Part shown: piece by piece, positions 35,291 through 49,631 of the stretch
How positions within the stretch are numbered: the stretch's first letter is position 1
Layout of the letters: each line of letters starts with the position of its first letter
Assembly: GCA_036365515.1 (NCBI GenBank)
Contig: CM070873.1
Location: forward strand, 223,711,876-223,775,875
From: Torymus aiolomorphi
Taxonomy: Eukaryota > Arthropoda > Insecta > Hymenoptera > Torymidae
Reading direction: 5' to 3'
Length of the DNA stretch: 64,000 nucleotides
Program-made: the position numbers and the translations under genes
The notes under the pieces: model-generated
The model's database searches: none
What the model saw: only the letters and a program-made list of their open reading frames with translations
What the model was told of the DNA's origin: nothing

Positions 35291-35531
35291 CCTCTTTATC
35301 TCAAAATTGGAAAAATGACAAGATTTTTATTTGTATTCACGTGAATACACATTTAGTTAAGTGTAACCTCCAATATTTATGAGAATTGCTTGAATATAGG
35401 CATGCTGTAACACAATAGCTGTTAGAGCTAATTACTTTCAGACTTCATAGCGGTATTGATTTTGTTTTATTCCATTCTAACCTTCAGCAAATTGAAAAAA
35501 GAGAATTGACTATTTTGAATCCGCATAATTC

Positions 35532-38834
<3,303 letters not shown>

Positions 38835-39294
38835 TTCCACAAATTTAATTTCAATCAAATGCCTATTTTTGCTATGTACTGAACAAATATTTAAAAATAA
38901 AGATTTCTGTTAAAATTTGTGGTTGTGAAATTATTAATAATTTAAAATATCTAAAGTTTGTACAATTTTTTTTATGTTATATACTTAGAATAATAAATTA
39001 TAGGAATCATGCATATTTATTATACAAAAAAAAATTATTTATTGCTAATTATATCTAAGTATTTATTACGATATTTAAAATAATAATTACCTGTGTAACT
39101 GTAGTAAAATACAGTTTTAAGATCTTAAAATCATCTTAATATTGTCTCTTCTCAATATAAAACATATGTCTCAAAAATATCACAAAACCATATAAAAAAT
39201 TTTAAATAAGATCTATAAGATATTTTAAAATGACCTTAAATTTAAAATAAGGAAGATCTGCAATAATCTCTAAAATGTCTTAAAACGGTCTTAA

Positions 39295-39672
39295 GGGGAT
39301 GCCTTACTCGTACTATTACCGACCGAGCAATTCACACAGTTTCAAGCTGATTAAAAATAAAATACGTCGAATCACAAAAAATCAAGAGAACACTCTTCTG
39401 TGTTTTTTAACGTTCTATCATCCAGTCAAAGTTTGGAGTCGAAATATCAAGCCGTTTTTTCAAAAACTTTGAACGAAATTAAATTTAATTTCGTTCAAAG
39501 TTTTTGAAAAAACGGCTTGATATTTCAACTCCAAACTTTGACTGGATGATAGAACGTTAAAAAATACAGAAGAGTGTTCTCTTGATTTTTTGTGATTCGA
39601 CGTATTTTATTTTTAATCAGCTTGAAACTGTGTGAATTGCTCGGTCGGTAATGGTACGAGTATGGCATCCCC
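39295..39672. repeat. TTAA-target palindromic MITE nested in right TIR
   Basis: A 378-bp near-perfect palindrome with ends GGGGATGCC / GGCATCCCC, flanked by TTAA on both sides (39291-39294, 39673-39676). The left CMC TIR shows the empty site (cagattTTAAgattg-like at about 31740). A TTAA duplication points to piggyBac-type mobilisation. A partial relative lies at 29210. Confidence 0.85.
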
Positions 39673-39899
39673 TTAAGTCTGAGATAAAAAGGCGGTTTGG
39701 AAATCTCAAAAATATCGTAAAGTAATAATAGAGATGCGTATTTTTAAGATCTAAAAACTATCTCACTATCTCTAGTTCAAAATGTCTCGTATAAATCTTA
39801 AATAATGTTAAAAACGGCCATAATAAAGATGTATCTCTTTTCTATCTTTTAATGATCTGAATTTTTTTACGCGGGGTGAAACGCCTCACATATTATAGG

Positions 39900-41370
39900 T
39901 ATTTTATTAATTAAAGAAAAACGAATGGCAATAATACTCTGATTTTTCACAATGATTCGTTTACACATTCCAATCTAAAAACTGATTTGATAGGAAAAAG
40001 GGTTCTTAATATAACGAAAATAACGAAATATAAAAAAAATGAATTTATTTTTAATGGATAAAATCTTCTTTTGCAACATTTGAAATTTTCCAACAAAAAT
40101 GTTCTCCTTAAAAGGCTACATTGACTATTAATATAATTAATGTACTGTGTCTCTGATGATCATGTAACAGTTAATAGATGATATTGTAAGTATTACAATA
40201 TCAATGTTTTACTTAACGATGTATGGGCTATACTATCGGCGTCGAATATCAGTATTACTAAAATTATTAAAATTATTAATAATTAAATATAAAACCATAT
40301 TTGCTACTTTTTTTATTAAATAAGTTTAGAGAAATAAGTCAAATGAGCATTATAAGCCCCTAAAATAAGAAATCAGACGAAAATTTTTGAAGTATTTCGA
40401 CTTTTAAAAATCATATGTTGTGTACGAAGGAACGTACACGCGAATTTATATTATCAGGATTTGTCAGCGAGAAAAAGTAAATTGGAAATTAAACTTCTAG
40501 AGTCTTTGCACCAGCTGTTCCTAAAGGTAAGATTGATGCAAGAATATGAGAGCATGAAATTTGTATTAGAGCACGTAAGCAAAGTGGTGCAGCAAATAAT
40601 ACGAGAGCTGCATTTGAGATGTAATGCCGAAAAAGTTATTTATTGTATAATTCATAAAATTATTTAATTTTTCTAAAAAATTACTACTTTTTCAAATCCG
40701 CATTTTTAAGTCAAAAATAACTCGTGAGTAGTTTTAAAAGACATAATTTAGAAGGAAATTGAATATAATTCAAGAATATTGGTGTCCATTTGGCATATCT
40801 TTAAAAAAATTAAAAAAAACTTATTTTTGAAAAAAAAATGTTTACAAAATAGTTATTTAAAAAAAAATAAGATCTTAAAGTCATCCATTTAACTACAAAA
40901 TTTAATCAGTTCTAAGTTAAGACATACCTAAGGTGCGTGCGAAAGTTCAGCTAATTCCATCCATTCGTTCAAGAGTTATGTCGGGGATAAAATTTGGATT
41001 CATACATAGATACATACATACATTTTTTAAAAACCTATTATTCTGACTCAGGAACCTCAAAAACATCGTAATTCATCAAAATCCTTGATTCGAAAATTTT
41101 CACCGTTACAAAGCTTTCTCTTTGAGAAAGCAAAAAACAATCCCATATAACAAATTATTGATATTTTAAATAAAAACTAACTTCTGACACCGATTGTATA
41201 GCCAGTACATCCTTAAAGATAAAATACTGAAATTGTTACACCAAAGATGATATCTTTACCTTTGTAATAAATAGCAGTTATTTAAATAATAAAAATCGTA
41301 TTTAAACTTAGCTATCTTAACCGTTACAATGCCATCGTAATCATTAGATATCCTTTTCTCTGTGCGCACG
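39900..41370. other. AT-rich stretch, no recognised gene
   Basis: Mostly AT-rich. A short plus-strand frame near 40440-40667 (SARKSKLEIKLLESLHQLF, then a possible GTAAGA donor) looks mildly exon-like, but I recognise no product. Around 40930-41125 a block with tacatacatacat and a gctttctctttgagaaagc hairpin may be a diverged member of the microsatellite-bearing repeat. Confidence 0.4.
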
Positions 41371-41377
41371 CAAATCG

Positions 41378-41572
41378 AAAAACTTATACGAGCCCTGCGA
41401 ACTCACCGAGCTCTTAAGCTCGGGTCAGGCTCGAGGGCTCGTTTGAGCTCCAAGCTCGGGTCGGGCTCGCGGGCTCGTTTGAGCTCCAAGCTCAGCTCGA
41501 GCAGCTCGAGCTCGCGACTCCGAGCTCGAGCCGGCTCGAGTGAGCTTCTGCACATCACTATACAAAATAGAA
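41378..41572 (-). repeat. GCTCG-rich repeat, copy 2 (inverted)
   Basis: Dense gagctc/gctcgg motifs with the terminal agcttctgcacatcacta. It is the reverse orientation of the 30822 repeat and lies directly upstream of the Harbinger pseudogene. Confidence 0.5.
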
Positions 41573-41646
41573 AGAATAATTGAGGTTCATCTTATCAGCT
41601 AGTTATATCATGTAACTTTTATTTATTTTTTACTTTATCAATTTAG

Positions 41647-42318
41647 ATACTTGTCTACCAGTGATAATATATCAAGTATTACATTGGAGCATTGCATTGG
41701 TGAATCAACATGCTATAAAATTATCAAAGAAACATGTAGGATTATTTTTCAAATATTATCACCGGTTTACTTGAAAGTACCTTCTGAGCAAGACTGGAAA
41801 GATATAGCTGATGGATTTTTACATGACTGGAATTTACCCAATTGTTGTGGAGCCATTGATGGTAAACAAGTTCATATAAGAGCTCCACCAAAGTCAGGAT
41901 CTCTCTATTTGAACTACAACAAAAGTTTCAGTTTACTCTTGCTTGTAGTTTGTAACTACAAGTATGAATTTACGTTATTTGACATTGGTGCAGTAGGCAG
42001 TGAAAGTGATGGAGGTGGATTTGCTCGATCAGAATTATAGGCAAACATATGAGAGACAAAAAAAATTAAATATACCACGGAACACAAATCCCTTACCAGG
42101 GGCCTTATCGAGTGTTCGGTACAAGGCGAAATTTTCGAGGTGTTGAGAAATTTGATTGGTTATTGAAAAATTTCCAGCTCGCTGATTGGCCAGAAATGAA
42201 AACAGCACTTAAATTTTGTTTATCTCGATAAAGCCCCAGGAACACATATTCAAGTACCATACCCTTTTATAGGTGATGATGCCTTTGAGATGACACCGAA
42301 TCTAATGAAACTATTGCA
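41647..42318 (+). pseudogene. Harbinger (HARBI1-like) transposase, broken
   Basis: After a plausible acceptor (atttag) the frame reads RYLSTSDNISS, YLKVPSEQDW, then WNLPNCCGAIDGKQVHI with the first catalytic Asp, a GS-LNYNK motif and a FDIGAVGSESDGGG segment with the second Asp. A stop and a frameshift near 42038-42070 break it. The frame resumes as KLNIPRNTNPLPG, then FIGDDAFEMTPN, after a 134-bp MITE. It ends abruptly at the GC-rich insert at about 42320, so the C-terminal catalytic Glu region and the 5' exons are missing. Dead PIF/Harbinger copy, DDE_Tnp_4 family. Confidence 0.85.
42102..42235. repeat. 134-bp MITE inside Harbinger pseudogene
   Basis: Ends GGCCTTATCGAG / CTCGATAAAGCC match at 11 of 12 positions. 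A perfect 5-bp duplication CCAGG flanks it (42097-42101, 42236-42240). Removing the element and one CCAGG restores a continuous Leu-Pro-Gly-Thr reading, which proves a later insertion. Confidence 0.85.
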
Positions 42319-42327
42319 ACGGGAGGC

Positions 42328-43345
42328 CGGGGAGACTATTTCGGTTAATTCCGCGATCCGAACCCTAGAACACGGTGCCGTCGAGTGCTGATCTACGACG
42401 AGCACTCGGGGTTGATGTTCTCTGGATCTCTGGTTACAAACGTCGAGTTCACGGTTGAACTCGACTTTTCCATGTGCCGGAAAGGGTTAATACTCGCGCT
42501 AGCTAGTCGCGAAGCGCGGCCACTCAGAATGATCGTTGTCTCGGAGCGACGATCCCGCGGAGGCGGCGGTATCCGGGAGAAGGTTAGGTTGAGGTCAAGA
42601 AATGAAGAATAGCCTCAGTTACATAAAACAACAATAACATAGTCTATTCTAAAAGTTTTACATCAAGTAACGCGTCGCATTGCGCGCAGACAAGAAGACG
42701 GGATCCGCCGCTCGGTGCGGGCGAATCAATGTATTTATTTTCGCTGGGCTGGTGAACGCACCACCGGCCGCTCGCCGCTGCGAGACGAAAATACAAAGAG
42801 ACTGTTGCGCGAGATATTACGAGAAGTCTTCGAGAGAGGAGTGCACTCCTCTCGTCGCTCGCTCACGAATCCGCTCCTGCGTCAGGCCTTATCCTCCGGT
42901 CGACTTCGGAGTGTTCAGGTCGAGTCCTAACATCCAGCGTTCACCTACAGACACTTCGGATCCCAGGAGTGGCCCGGATTGTTCGCATGCGCTGCTCTTC
43001 GTGTACGGTACGTGGACGGGCGCTACGCTGTACCGGTGAGGACGCACGATACCGTTTTCTTCGGACGATCTATAACTCGCGTGCGCGTGGTTCGACAGTC
43101 CGAGAGAATCTGTTACGAAATTGAATCGAGTGCGACTTTGCAACCGCCAGTCGCGCGGAGCTCGCGAATACATCGTCCGAGCGATGTAAACAAACGCTGT
43201 AGATGCACGAATTCGTGGGAACGAGAGCCAAACGAGTTCGATAGAATACGGAGAACCGAGATTCTTATTTTCTCCATATTTTATCCTGGAACCTCATTAT
43301 ACCATACAGTGGTCAACATTTACAAGAAAAGCAGATGAAGTCTCC
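42328..43345. repeat. GC-rich insert of unknown type
   Basis: Composition changes sharply from the AT-rich pseudogene. The start (cgggaggccggggaga) recurs at 25253. Frames across it (about 42680-43338) show no recognisable product. The end near cattataccatacagtggtc could be an LTR-like terminus next to a primer-binding-like site, but this is weak. Possibly a solo LTR or another non-coding element. Confidence 0.35.
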
Positions 43346-43377
43346 CTTATAATAAACATTGTTTAATATGTTTTAAA

Positions 43378-43550
43378 CCACTTTAACCTCAAAATCATAA
43401 CTTTAATATGATTATTCGGCTCTCGTGGTATAAAATACTGCACGAGACTGGTGCACAAGGTGATTTTTAACGCATGAGACGTTTTTTGCACGAGCGAAGC
43501 GAGGGTAAATAATCACCTTCCACACCCTTATCGTAATGTACCATTATAAA
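43378..43550. repeat. Palindromic MITE with gcgaagcga centre, copy 2
   Basis: Opposite orientation relative to 27655-27850. It shares taactttaatatgattattc, ctggtgcacaaggtgattttt, the centre gcacgagcgaagcgag and cacacccttatcgtaatgta. Confidence 0.65.
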
Positions 43551-44098
43551 ATACTTAGATTAAAAAACTGTAATTGTTGTAAAACTTAAGTGTAAAAAGA
43601 CATTTGTTTGAATAAAGACGTATGTTTGCTTATTTCTTCGAAAAAAATTGTGATGTAGAAATTAAGTAGAACAAATGTAAAAATAATTTAGAATAAGTGA
43701 TTATATTTGTAACAATTATTTATTACAACAAATTACATTTGACATACTTGTCATCCAAATATTTATTTTAAATAAGAATATGAAAAATAGGTATAAACAT
43801 ATACATGTACATATTTAACAAGTGATTAAGTATACCCTCAAGTACACTTTTAAAATTTATTTTATTAATATTTTCTTGTATATTTCCTCTAAACTCTGGT
43901 TGTGGACTAAAATTGCTAATCCATTATCAATTTTCCAATTTTTTAAAATTAAAATTCGAATAGGATACAGATTTATTATTTACAGATTTATTTGATGAAA
44001 TCAATTGTCAATTATAAAATTACTTAGCACATGTTTTCTTTAATTTATTAAAAAAAAAATAAACTTCAGTTTGCTTCATTTTCGACGCCTCCTATTCA

Positions 44099-44270
44099 TA
44101 AGCCGCTATCTCGCGCGCCAATGCAAGGAAAAGCTATCTCAACGATAATTCAATAAGGCGCTATCTCAAAGCTTGGTGCAAGAAGCAGCTAACTCGGCGT
44201 TCCGTGCAACAAGCCGCTAACTCGGCGTTCCGTGCAATAAGCCGCTAACTCGCCGGTAAGCGCAAAAAGG
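44099..44270 (+). repeat. 28-bp tandem units in left arm
   Basis: Units start aag(c)(c/g/a)gcta(a/t)ctc. Two successive copies with ggcgttccgtgcaa are nearly identical and others are diverged. The same array in inverse lies at 49250-49438. Confidence 0.75.
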
Positions 44271-45385
44271 TGCCGTTTCCAACGAAACGTAATGTTTTTA
44301 TTGGAGGATTAGGTATCCCTTCAATAAAATTAATTTTGAAAGCTTAATCAAAGGTCAATGATATATATGATGTTTAAATCTTGCGTCCCAACGTCAATTA
44401 TAACTAAAATGGAAAGTAAAACTCGCTGCACGGAATCTATATTAGAAATTTTTTCTTGTGTGATAGGCATTTATATTGATTACAGCTCTACATATTTTAA
44501 ATTACTCTAGGTAATATTCAGTATATCCATATAGAAAAATTTGATTTGGAAAATTACCATTAATCTTATCAAAGCGAAGATATACTCTGATTCTGACGCT
44601 TTTTACTACTATTATAGGATTTTCTACCATTGTAATGTATTCCTTTTACAACTTTCATTTTAAATATTACAAGTGTCGAGATAACTTTCTACTATATTTA
44701 TATAGCAAAAAATATACATATTGTAATATACTATTAAAAGTATCTTCTTTTTTTATAAAAAATATGAAACATTACTATATTTTATGGCAAAAACTGCGAA
44801 AACTTGATATTCGAATGCAGGAGTTACAAAAATTTTGATATTTAATTCTAAGTTTTACAATGATTTATGGTAAAAATTATGATGTGTGAAATGCGCATGC
44901 GCGCGGCGAACACGCGCAGTCTGCTGCTCTGTCTTACCGACGTCCCTAATTTTCAGGTTACTAGAGTTCTACACGCGCGCTTCGCACGCTAATTTTTTTT
45001 AAGTTACAAAAGAAGCTGCATAATTGATGAACGATTTCTTTTTTATTTACAAGAGAAATGTTATTATTCAATTCATTATTTAAGGTTGTATGGGATATAT
45101 GTAAAAAATAATGTCAGATCAATAAAGTTTCGTCAGTAGGTCAATAATATCATTATAAACGTTTCTGCCAAATTTGAATATGATTTGCGTGCTAGTTTTC
45201 GAGATATTGTAGTTTAAAATTAACGTGGGTTCTTATGGAGATTCTCTGAAAGTTATTGAAAAAATTAAGTTGAAAAAATAGTGTTTAGTTCTTGTAAATT
45301 TGTGTATACATAAAAGAAAACCTTTATAATCGATTGCAATTGCAATGAATTGCTTTTGCGAGCTAGTATTAAGGCGATGCGAGGC

Positions 45386-45565
45386 CCCACAGTTACCGAC
45401 GATTGCAGGGATCCGTTTTTCTCATTCAATTTTGAATTTTGACAAAAAATCTCTCTGACACGTTATAGATTTGATAGTCAACTATAACGTACCAGAGCGA
45501 TATTTTCTTAAAATTCAAAATTGAATGAGAAAAACGGGTCCTTGCAATCGTCGGTAACGGCTGGC
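45386..45565. repeat. Palindromic MITE, about 180 bp
   Basis: Arms cagttaccgacgattgcagg / ccttgcaatcgtcggtaac and ctcattcaattttgaatttt / aaaattcaaaattgaatgag are inverted. It lies directly before the dispersed repeat at 45575. Confidence 0.7.
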
Positions 45566-45574
45566 ACTCACAGG

Positions 45575-45930
45575 GGATGTACCGACGTTATTTTTCAAAC
45601 GAGCACATCTCTCGAAAATACCAATAGAATCATCAAAAAAAAATTGTGAGTTTAGTATTTACATATACGGAGCGCTTGACAAATGTGTTTTTCCAAAAAA
45701 ATGATGAGAATTTATTTAATTAAATAAAAACCGTACTGTCGGTAAGTATAGAAATCTGCATTTGACCTACTTTTCAAACGAGCATAACTAATGAAAATAC
45801 TAATAAAATCACTCAAAAAAATTCCTGAATATAGTGTTTACGTGTACGGAGCACTTGACAGCCGTCTTTTTCCAAATAAACGTTTGAATTTTGATTTAAA
45901 AAATATTGAAATTAGGGTTTCACATCATCT
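45575..45930 (+). repeat. Dispersed repeat with internal duplication, copy 2
   Basis: Same family as 13865-14240. Blocks tttacatatacggagcgc, aaaccgtactgt(c/t)ggtaagta and acgtttgaat(t/a)ttgattt are shared in order. Divergence is moderate. Confidence 0.7.
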
Positions 45931-46577
45931 TAAAGTTATAGCATAAAAACTGTGTAATAAGGCGTACAGTCATACTAAAAAGTGAAAGAAATGAGCAATA
46001 CAATGTTCTAAAACCGATGTAAAGTTTTCTTCATAGTTCTAAAAAACATTTTACATATTTGTTTACTCTTAGTACTGTAGAATATTAGTGTTTTCGACAA
46101 ATTATACGACCAAAATATTTGTCTTAAATTTTTAAATGAGACCTTACGGCCAATATAACCTTAATGCACTTATTTTGAGTTCATTTAAACATTACGATGT
46201 TTTTTATCAAGCTATGTTATAGTTTTATTGACTAAAAAATGTATGTATGAAGAAGTATTTGTTATTTTAATATATGATTTGTCTTTATCTTTTGAATTTA
46301 GTTCTAGTGATTCATTCCATTCCATAGTTTCCTGCTTTAACAAATTTAAAGGTTCATTCAATTCTATAGTATCAGAATGTCACTACAATAATAAAGATTA
46401 ATCAAGTTCAATTTCATTTAAATAATAAGCTTTTTTCATGTTGTGATTTTGTTCAATAAGTAAAATTGCCACTAAGATAGACAAACAATAACATAATTAT
46501 GAAAATATCTATTTTCTGTGTTTAATAATGTTAAACATATTATTCATTACTTGAGCATTACTTTTTACCTTGCCTTT

Positions 46578-46618
46578 TTATTTCACTTTGCCTTTTTATA
46601 TAAAAAGGCAAAGTGAAA
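46578..46618. repeat. Perfect 40-bp palindrome
   Basis: The half-site actttgcctttttatat is followed immediately by its reverse complement. It is an AT-rich hairpin with no coding role visible. Confidence 0.7.
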
Positions 46619-47159
46619 GTATAAAATTCAAGATGAATATTTTTATATTGAGAAAACCATGTTTTTAATTTTAACTAAATAAAAAGATCCTTACACTAAT
46701 CCGACCATCATCACTAATAAAAAATCGCTCCCAATATACATTGGCACTTAGCTTCCTCAAACTAATGTATTTATTCCTCTTTTTAATTTTTTATATGACA
46801 ATAATTAATTGTATTATACAAAAGTTTCTCTATCTATCAAATATTGTCTGAAAAACGCTATTCGAAAATATTTTAAAAAAATTTTCAACCTCAAATATCT
46901 TTGGTCGTAACAGTTCGATTTTTTGCGCAATGAACAGTTTGAAGATATAAAAAATCTATATCCTCTATACCAAATTTCAGGACTATTGGTTTTTATTCTT
47001 GTCATCGTGTGTCAGTGAAAACGCATTTTTTATTTTAAATAATTTTTTTCTCAAAAACAAATGAAGATAATCTCTTGAAATTTATACCAAATATTATCTT
47101 CAATAAGCGTAATAAGTAAATAAAATTTTGAGTCGATAATCAAATATTTTTTGAAAAAT

Positions 47160-47612
47160 TAATTTATGAATTATAAGAACATTTTCCATGAAATACTAAA
47201 GATAATTTGAAAATTAAAAACAGAAAACGTAGATAGTTTAAAGATTTTTTGGTTATAAAAAAAAAGAAAATCGATAAAAAATTAAAACCGAGTATTTTTT
47301 CGGGACCAAGAGAATAAGCTTTGTCCAACAAAAATAGGTGAAATGGTTTTCGAGATATCGAGTGTTTACACACACACACACACACACCCACCCACCCACC
47401 CACACACACATACACACACACACGCATGCACGCACGACGCACGCAGGCACGCGCGCACACACACACACATACACACACACACAATTTTCTCAAAATTGAC
47501 AAATTTCAACATTATCGCCTTAAACTATCTTTTTGAACATTTTTTTCTCGAAAATTTTTGTCACCGACAAAATTTGTCAATTTTTGTTGCAAAGCTTCCT
47601 CTAAGGGGAATC
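47160..47612 (-). repeat. Microsatellite-bearing dispersed repeat, copy D
   Basis: On the minus strand: cccttagaggaagctttgc, about 120 bp, a (GT)n tract with GTGC and GGGT variants, then gatatctcgaaaaccatttc and an AT-rich tail. The order matches copies A-C, though sequence divergence is high. The Cys/Val-rich frames here come from the repeat. Confidence 0.45.
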
Positions 47613-47950
47613 AAAATAGATATAAATTTACATTTCTACTAAAAAACAATAAAAAAAAATAATATAAACATAACTCTATTTATCTATAAAAGTCCCTCTA
47701 AAACCATTAAAAAAAAAACATTCCCTATATAAAAAATATGTATGTACAAATATAACGTAGAAAATTAATTCAAAATTTACCAATATTACTTTTTTGATCA
47801 AGTAATGAATAAATATTTTTTTTAAAATAAAAATTTTTCATCGATTTATCAATTGATTATCAATTTCTATCAATTAATATATATCATATTTTCTCGCTCA
47901 CAACAGATGCGCTATCTGGATATCTCTATACCATTCCACCATAACTCTAA

Positions 47951-48117
47951 GGGTGTCTCTATAACTTTGCGCGTGCATATGATCTCCCGTGTATAAGGTA
48001 TACCTATATATAGTGCTCTCCTATAAGGTATACCTATATATAGCGCTCTCCTATATATAGGTATACCTTATACACGGCGAGCGCACACACGCGCGCTGCA
48101 CGGTTGTAGAGACTCCC
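47951..48117. repeat. Palindromic MITE with TAA duplication, copy 1
   Basis: Ends GGGTGTCTCTATAAC / TTGTAGAGACTCCC, flanked by TAA on both sides (47948-47950, 48118-48120). The core contains repeated ggtatacctatatata hairpins. It is the same family as 52137-52269. TWA duplications and GG ends suggest PIF/Harbinger mobilisation. Confidence 0.8.
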
Positions 48118-48152
48118 TAAGTCTCTATAGGGCATTTGCGCATGCGCCAAAA

Positions 48153-48215
48153 GTTCGAGATTTCGAGATATTCGAGATATTCGAGATATTCGAGATATTC
48201 GAGATATTCGAGAAA
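48153..48215 (+). repeat. 9-bp tandem repeat ttcgagata
   Basis: About six near-perfect copies of ttcgagata. Reading frames across it give RIS or SNI triplets and are not evidence of a protein. Confidence 0.9.
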
Positions 48216-48496
48216 AAATCAACATGGTGTCGCAACATGGCGTCGACCATGCCAAGGATGCATTTTTCATAGAGGGATCTAGATCTCACACAATATGTTT
48301 TGCAACACAAAACTGGTCGGATATAATAAATTCCTATTTATTTTTACTTTTATAAATACATTATCAGTTGCTAATTTTCCTTTACGTTAATTATAATGCC
48401 ATATATTAATTGAAATTCAACAACGCGTCTAACTCAAATCTGCCATACATCTAGCGATAGCTAATGTACAAGTTCCAAAAATTTGTAGTCTAATGT

Positions 48497-48565
48497 TGTT
48501 ATGGGTAAGTGGTTAGAGCGTTCGACTGCCGTGCCAAGGGTTGAAGGATCGAATCCGGCCTCCGT
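48497..48565 (+). repeat. tRNA-like sequence (A and B boxes)
   Basis: An A-box-like stretch tgggtaagtggttagagcg is followed at tRNA spacing by a good B box, ggatcgaatcc. The anticodon arm does not fold cleanly and the acceptor ends do not pair well. It is probably a tRNA pseudogene or the head of a tRNA-derived SINE rather than a functional tRNA. Confidence 0.5.
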
Positions 48566-49631
48566 CGAAAAAAAATTTTTAATTTTCTTTATTCTTAACT
48601 TTAATTTATTTCTTGTATTTCTTGTATTAATAATATATGTGTGTGCAACCTTGAAATATATAGAATATCACGAATAACCACAATAACGGAAATGAAAATT
48701 AAATTTTTAAAATTTTTAACTCGAAAAATATTTTCTATACGAGTTGTTATAAAATTTACCATATTAAATTGGAAACATTAATAGGAAATTTGTCTGTCTC
48801 CGTTTTACTAAAAATTGTAATTTTTCTTATAGAAATTTGTAAATTTTGCTACACGATTTCTCTCCGTGTACGACATTACTTCAATATTTGATATCCTATT
48901 GAGCGTATTAAATACTATATATTCATTGCATTTTCCCAATTATTAGTATAATATATTGAATCTCATTTTAACATTAATTAAATTATAGGACAATTTACAA
49001 TGCCTTAAGATTTATATTATTATTAATTAGTATAAATCACCCTATCACACATGAAAAAATTTCTAATATAGATTCCGTGCAGCGAGTTTTACTTTCCATT
49101 TTAGTTATAATTGCCGTTGGGACGCAAGATTTAAACGTCATATATATCATTGACCTTTGATTAAGCTTTCAAAATTAATTTTATTGAAGGGATACCTCAT
49201 CCTCCAATAAAAACATTACGTTTCGTTGGAAACGGCACCTTTTTGCGCTTACCGGCGAGTTAGCGGCTTATTGCACGGAACGCCGAGTTAGCGGCTTGTT
49301 GCACGGAACGCCGAGTTAGCTGCTTCTTGCACCAAGCTTTGAGATAGCGCCTTATTGAATTATCGTTGAGATAGCTGCTTATTGCAGGGAGCGCCGAGTT
49401 AGCTTTTCCTTGCATTGGCGCGCGAGATAGCGGCTTATGAATAGGAGGCGTCGATTTATTTAATTTCAATTAATTTTTTCATAAACAATGCTGCTTATGC
49501 AGGTTAGATTACGCCGCTCTTGGAAATAAGCGGGAATAATTGGAATAAGGACCTTGTTCCGTCTTATTCCGACTTATCCCTCCTTATTTTCTATTCCCCT
49601 CAAGTTGTAAGTTTTTAGCGTGCGGGGGCCT

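Larger units (their letters stand above)
44082..49454. mobile_element. Foldback-like element with repeat-bearing TIRs, 5.4 kb
   Basis: Arms 44082-44467 and 49041-49454 are inverted repeats with ends TCGACGCCTCC / GGAGGCGTCGA. The outer part of each arm is built of about 28-bp tandem units (consensus aagccgctaactcggcgttc plus cgtgcaat), six on the left and one more on the right. This architecture recalls Drosophila FB elements. The interior has no transposase that I recognise; it holds a palindromic MITE, a dispersed repeat, a tRNA-like sequence and other nested repeats. A possible TTT target duplication cannot be distinguished from AT-rich background. Confidence 0.7.

Noticed and set aside
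41362..41583. Ser/Arg/Leu-rich frame
   Set aside because: It is translation of the GCTCG-rich repeat.
42680..43338. Two 119-residue frames in the GC-rich insert
   Set aside because: Arg/Ser-rich reading of CpG-rich DNA, with an overlapping antisense frame of similar length and no known domain.
44099..44270. CRISPR-like array
   Set aside because: The 28-bp units are contiguous without unique spacers and lie in a eukaryotic inverted repeat.
47164..47502. Cys-rich small protein, toxin-like at first glance
   Set aside because: The cysteines come from (GT)n; there is no signal peptide and no real cysteine framework.
48497..48565. Functional tRNA gene
   Set aside because: The anticodon and acceptor stems do not pair properly despite good A and B boxes.
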